From Undaria pinnatifida (taxonomy: Eukaryota > Sar > Phaeophyceae > Laminariales > Alariaceae): DNA of 64,000 bases. How positions within the stretch are numbered: position 1 is the first letter of the stretch; the number at the start of each line of letters is the position of its first letter. The translations under genes and the position numbers were made by a program. Positions 59,657 to 64,000 of this stretch are shown in pieces. The notes beneath the pieces were generated by a model. The model searched no databases and had not been told where the DNA came from. It worked only from the letters and a program-made list of their open reading frames with translations. The stretch covers positions 14,559,020-14,623,019 of the forward strand of contig JABAKD010000016.1 in assembly GCA_012845835.1 (NCBI GenBank). The letters run 5' to 3'.

Positions 59657-61448
59657 TACCACCAATCTTCCAGTGGTTTACACCCTAGTGCGCCTTTTAA
59701 GTTTTTTTATTGTGTTAAGATCGTTTTTGCAACACTGTCCCTCACACCCATACCGACACCCCTGCCAAATCTTGTGAACACCTCGTGTGCGAAACGGAAG
59801 ATATGCTGCCTTACACTCCTTCAAGAACGCCCCCCTCACGCCTTCGCCCAGGACAAGAAGAAATACCACCAATATGCCAGTGTTTTACACCCTAGTGCGT
59901 CTTTAGTAATTACTTGTGTTAAGATCGGTTTCGCAGCACCACCCCCCACACCCATACAAACACCCCTGCCAAATGTTGTCAACATTTCGTAGAGGAAACG
60001 GAAGATATGCTGATTTACACTCATTCAAGAACACCCCCTTCACGCCTTAGCCCAGGACAAGAAGAAATACCACCAATCTGCCAGTGGTTTACACCCTAGT
60101 GCGCCTTAAACCTTTTTAAATTTGTGTTAAGATCGCTTTTGCAACACCATCCCCCACACCCATACCGACACCCATCTCAATTGTTGTCAACAAATCGTGG
60201 TGGAAACGGAAAAAATGCCGCCTCACACTCCCTCAAGAACACCTCCTTCACGCCTTCGCCCGACACAAGAAGAAATACCACCAATCTACCAGTGTTTTAC
60301 ACCCTAGTGCGCCTTTAATAGTTAATTGTGTTAGGATCGTTTTTGCAGCACCATCCCCCACACCCATACAAACACCCCTGATAATTTTTGTAATATCTCG
60401 TGGTGGAAACAGAAAATTTGCTGCCTTACACACCTTCAAGAACGCCCCCTTCATGCCTTCGCCCAGGACGAGAAGAAATAACACCAATCTGCTAGTGTTT
60501 TACACCCTAATGCGCCTTTAAAAGATATTTCATTGTGTTAAGATCGTTTTATGCAACACTATCCCCCACACCCATACGGACACCCCTGCCGAATGTCGTT
60601 AACATCTCGTGGTGGAAACGGAAGATATGGTGCCTTACACTTATTCAAGAACGCCCCCTTCACGCCTTCGCCCAGGACAAGAAGAAATACCACCAATCTG
60701 CCAGTGTTTCACACCCTAGTGCACCTTAAATATTTAAACGGGTTGAGATCGGTTTCGCAACAACATCCCTCACACCCATACCAACACCCCTGACAAATCT
60801 TGTTAACAACTCGTCGCTGAAACGGAAGATTTGCTGCCTTACACTCCTTCAAAAACGCCCCCTCCACGCCTTCGCCCGACACAAGAAGAAATACCACCAA
60901 TCTGCCTGTGTTTTACACTCTAGTGCGCTTTTCAAAATTAGTTGTGTCAAGATCGTTTTTGCAACACTATCCCTCACACCCATACCGACAACCCTGCCAA
61001 ATGATGTTAACAACTCGTGGTGGAAACGGAAGATATGGTGCCTTACACTCCTTCAAGAACGACCCCTTCACGCCTTCGCCCAGGACGAGAAGAAATACCA
61101 CCAATCTGCCAGTGTTTTACACCCTAGTGTGCCTTTAATAATTAATTGTGTTAAGATCGTTTTTGCAACACTATCCCTCACACTCATGCAGACACCCCTG
61201 TCAAATGTTGTTAACAATTCGTGGTGGAAACGGAAGATATGCCGCCTCACACTCCCTCAAGAACGCCCCCTTTACGCCTTCGCCCAGGACAAGAAGAAAT
61301 ACCACCAATCTGCCAGTGTTTTACACCCTAGTGCGCCTTTAATAATTAATTGTGTTCAGATCGTTTTTGCGACAACATCCCCCACACCCATACCGACACC
61401 TCTGCCAAATGTTGTTCACAACCCCGTGGTGGAAACGGAAGACTTGCT
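58655..61448 (+). repeat. Satellite array, about 205-bp unit, about 13.6 units
   Basis: The unit contains TTTTACACCCTAGTGCGCC, TTAATTGTGTTAAGATCG, CCCACACCCATACCGACACC, GGTGGAAACGGAAGATATG, TTCAAGAACGCCCCCTTCAC and GACAAGAAGAAATACCACC. Unit starts are near 58655, 58860, 59064, 59268, 59472, 59676, 59882, 60088, 60294, 60498, 60706, 60912, 61116 and 61319. Units are roughly 85-95% alike by eye. The last is cut off at CTTGCT, directly before a TTAGGG tract. Confidence 0.95.
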
Positions 61449-61450
61449 TA

Positions 61451-61486
61451 CGGTTAGGGTTAGGGTTAGGGTTAAGGTTAGGGTTT
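61451..61486 (+). repeat. Interstitial telomere-like repeat between two satellites
   Basis: About five GGTTAG units with one AAGG variant. The 205-bp satellite stops directly before it and the 12-bp AGCTTCC repeat begins directly after it. A second degenerate patch (GGGTTATGGGTTAGGATTTG) lies at about 61739-61775. Confidence 0.93.
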
Positions 61487-62212
61487 GATTCCGTGAAAGC
61501 TTCCGTAAAAGCAAATTTACTCCCGCGAAAGCTTTGGTGAAAGCAATTTACTTCCACGAAAGCTTCCGTGGAAGCTTCCGTGAAAGCTCCTGTGCAAACT
61601 TCCGTGAAAGCTTTCGTGAAAGCGTCCGAGAAAACTTCCGATCAACAAAATTCCTCCAGTTTGAAAGCTTCAGTAGAAAGCTTTCACCAAAGCTTCCACG
61701 AAAGCTTCCGTTAAAACCTCCACGAAAGCTTCCACGAAGGGTTATGGGTTAGGATTTGAGTAAGTGTTAGGGTTAAGTTCCGTGAAAGCTTCCGTGAACG
61801 TTTTCGTGAAACCTTCGTGGAAGCTTATTTACTCCAGTTCGAAAGCTTCCGTAGAAGCAAATTTTCGTCCGTGAAAACTTCCGTGAAAGCTTCCGTGAAA
61901 GCTAATTTTCTTCCACGAAAGCTTCCGTGAAATCTTCCGTGGAAGCAAATTTACTTCCACGGAAGCTTCTGTGAAAGCAAATTTACTTCCACGAAAGCTT
62001 TCGTTGAAGCTTCCGTGAAAGTGTCTGTGGAAGAAAATTCCCTGGAAGCTTCCGCGAACTACACAACTTCCACGGAAGTTCCCACGGCCTGGAAATGTGA
62101 AAGCTTCCATCGCTTTCATGGAAGCTCCACGCTTCCATGGAAGCTTCCACCACTTCCGGGGAACCTCCCATGGAAGCGATGGAAGCTTCCATGGAAGCCT
62201 TCACGAGTTTTC
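61487..62212. repeat. Self-complementary 12-bp repeat array, cluster 3
   Basis: The largest cluster, mostly of the CGTGAAAGCTTC variant grading to CATGGAAGCTTC at the right end. Interrupted at about 61739-61775 by degenerate telomere-like sequence. Both strands give EAS / FHGSF / KLPWK peptides. Confidence 0.92.
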
Positions 62213-62699
62213 ACCAAAAATGCAGATGGTGCAGGTGGCCCTAATGGTGCTGCTGCAGAACTCGGAGGTGTTTTAGGAGAACTAGTTGAAAAAACGTTGA
62301 ACGACCGAGATTCGTGGGTTTCCTCAATTCAATTATACCAGAATGTTTTTTGCTGGTGCAGCAGGGTTCTTGCTGTCTATCGCTAAAACGAGGCACATGG
62401 TGGGAGTCTCCTTCATCAGACAGCTCTGCTGTCAGGAGGCGCTCTAAATACACCTGTCGCTTGGAGTCTGACGAATCCAATCTGGGGATTCACGTCTGCA
62501 AATAGCCCACGATACAAGGTGCGTTGCCCTCGCTCCTTTTGATGACGTACGCTTCTTGGCTGTAGATTTTTGTAGGGTCCCTACGACGATCACGCGAAGT
62601 TCCCTTATCTCGATTAGAAATCAGAGCTCTATTAGCAGACAGTAGACCAAGGTTACGGTAGGGGGGGTGTCCCCGTTTTCGCCGCCGGTTATGAGGTTC
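62213..62699. other. Anonymous tract
   Basis: No gene is supported. A short plus frame follows out of the array (DGAGGPNGAAAELGGVLGEL) and stops at 62386; it has no recognised family. Confidence 0.3.
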
Positions 62700-62905
62700 T
62701 TACACGAGTGACTCTGTGCTTCACTGACAATAGTATAACTCTGTGCTTCACTGACAACAATATTTAAGGGTTTGGGTAAGGCGACAGTTTTGTCGCAACG
62801 TAGCTTTAGCTATATCTCGAGATTAAAACGGTACGGAAAGGAACGGGGCGTCACTCCCGCGAATGAACCCGACTCACTGCCAAAGTGGTCCTTACTGTGA
62901 CCCCC
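62700..62905. repeat. Dispersed repeat R2, copy 3 (diverged)
   Basis: Landmarks: CACGAGTGACTC, TTTTGTCGCAACGTAGCTTTAG, GATTAAAACGG, GGAAAGGAACGGG, GTCACTCCCGCGAATGA (decayed palindrome) and CAGCCTGG. It includes a 25-bp tandem duplication of ACTCTGTGCTTCACTGACAA. Confidence 0.6.
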
Positions 62906-63031
62906 CTTGCCTCAGCCTGGACCAGTACCTAATACCGTCGATAGTTGCTTCTATAGACTACCGATGTTGCTCAGAGTGACCGGGGCTAACGATCCACGAT
63001 ATGGATTACACTGCAGCGGATTCCCTTAACC

Positions 63032-63493
63032 TTAGCCCGGGTTGTAATTCGGAGAATCAGATGCAGCGTCCGGCAGCTTTTTGCTCAAGTTTCGGTATTT
63101 TGTATGTATTGGGCTCCCGCAAAGGTCCCACTCTCTTTCATAGACAGAAACGCGAAAGAGTTTGAGATTATCCAACCTGCAGTGTGGCAATGTGGTGACG
63201 CTGTATATCTTTGGGTACCTCTTATCACAGCTACACCTGGAAGACTGTGTACGACCCTGTAAATACCCCTTCTCACTCACCACGGGTTTCCAACGAAGTA
63301 CTCGTAGTCCTCCGATGCTGATTTGTTCACGTCGTACTCGTAGAGAATAAGCCTCCCAGTAGGCAGTAGCAGGTTTCTTGACCGTCCGTCTGTAGCCAGT
63401 TGTGTGGATCAACTGTAGTGCCAGCAGCTTGTCGCGTTTAGGCGATGCCAGGCTCGTTACCTCGTGTATATTTTGACGGCGCGTAGCCTGCAT
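63032..63493 (-). other. Unassigned 153-codon open frame
   Basis: ATG at 63493 (MQATRRQNIHEVTSLASPKR). Composition is mixed and not low-complexity, but there is no recognised motif or splice context and no strong codon bias. It could be chance or an exon of an unknown gene. Confidence 0.22.
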
Positions 63494-64000
63494 CAGCTCG
63501 TAGCTGGTGTACGCTTACATCGGTTGGCTTTCGGACGAGCCGATAAGACACAGCCTTTACTATTTGAGAGGCTAAACGCACGTCACGGTCGGATGAACCT
63601 GTAGAAAAGCTTCAAGTAAAAGAAGAGAAGTGGTGTTGGCGACTCCACGTAGATGTTGATTGTAACGAACGGATAAGAGCTATTTTAAACACACGCACCC
63701 AGGTCTCCATTCCCTTGTCCCTAGTATCTCATCGCTTCTAGTTCGTTTCCCCTCCGTGTATCCGTCCAGGCTGATTCCTCCCGTCTGCTAGTTACAACAG
63801 CTGCCTGCAAACACCAGTCTTATCTCACGCAGTCCTCTTCCAAGCGCTAGTGCTATAGTCTATAACAGATCTCCGGATGAAACCTTCACGAATACCTTAC
63901 GGTAACGATCGCGGTACTCAAGCTCGGTTCGCAGTCACTCACACTCGTGTCAGATCAAGTTCATGTTCCTTTTCCCCTCGTTTGGTTTGTTTGTTTTTGG
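63494..64000. other. Anonymous right end
   Basis: No feature recognised. Confidence 0.3.

Noticed and set aside
1-64000. tRNA and rRNA genes
   Set aside because: No tRNA A/B box pair with a cloverleaf and no rRNA block was recognised by eye; a covariance-model scan would be needed to exclude them.

Overview
The window is eukaryotic nuclear DNA, most likely from a unicellular alga or another protist. The evidence is one gene split by GT-AG introns, interstitial TTAGGG repeats, Ty1/copia retrotransposons with a half-tRNA primer site, Tc1/mariner-type DNA transposons, and a very high load of satellites and microsatellites with few genes. The lineage cannot be fixed from the sequence; a stramenopile-like alga is a guess.

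Layout. 0-16 kb: no gene recognised. It holds diverged local duplications, a GC-rich block (about 6-15 kb) with long poly-C tracts, and two arrays of a self-complementary 12-bp repeat (4.8-5.3 kb and 15.8-16.0 kb), the second next to a telomere-like repeat. 16-29 kb: AT-richer, gene-poor, with several microsatellite arrays, a 0.9-kb CATGGG palindrome-rich array (21.3-22.2 kb) and copies of a dispersed repeat called R1 here. 29.7-54.7 kb: a six-exon gene for a GT23 (FUT8-like) fucosyltransferase. All six exons join in phase to give about 457 residues. Its last intron is about 18.6 kb and holds a copia element nested inside a second copy of the same family (36.0-47.9 kb), then two short DNA transposons (50.5-52.7 kb) and four decayed tandem copies of the terminal exon (53.2-53.9 kb). 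55-58.6 kb: one unassigned candidate exon and simple repeats. 58.65-61.45 kb: a satellite of about 205-bp units that stops at a telomere-like tract, followed by the largest array of the 12-bp repeat (61.5-62.2 kb). 62.3-64 kb: little recognisable.

How it fits together. Only the fucosyltransferase is a convincing host gene. It shows repeated local duplication: an exact 199-bp duplication of an acceptor plus exon, and tandem decayed copies of the last exon. The transposons around it can be ordered in time by nesting, target-site duplications and comparison with uninterrupted R1 copies. Both copia copies lack an integrase core, so they probably moved with proteins supplied by another element.

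All alignments were made by eye. Repeat boundaries are approximate unless a target-site duplication or splice site is named.
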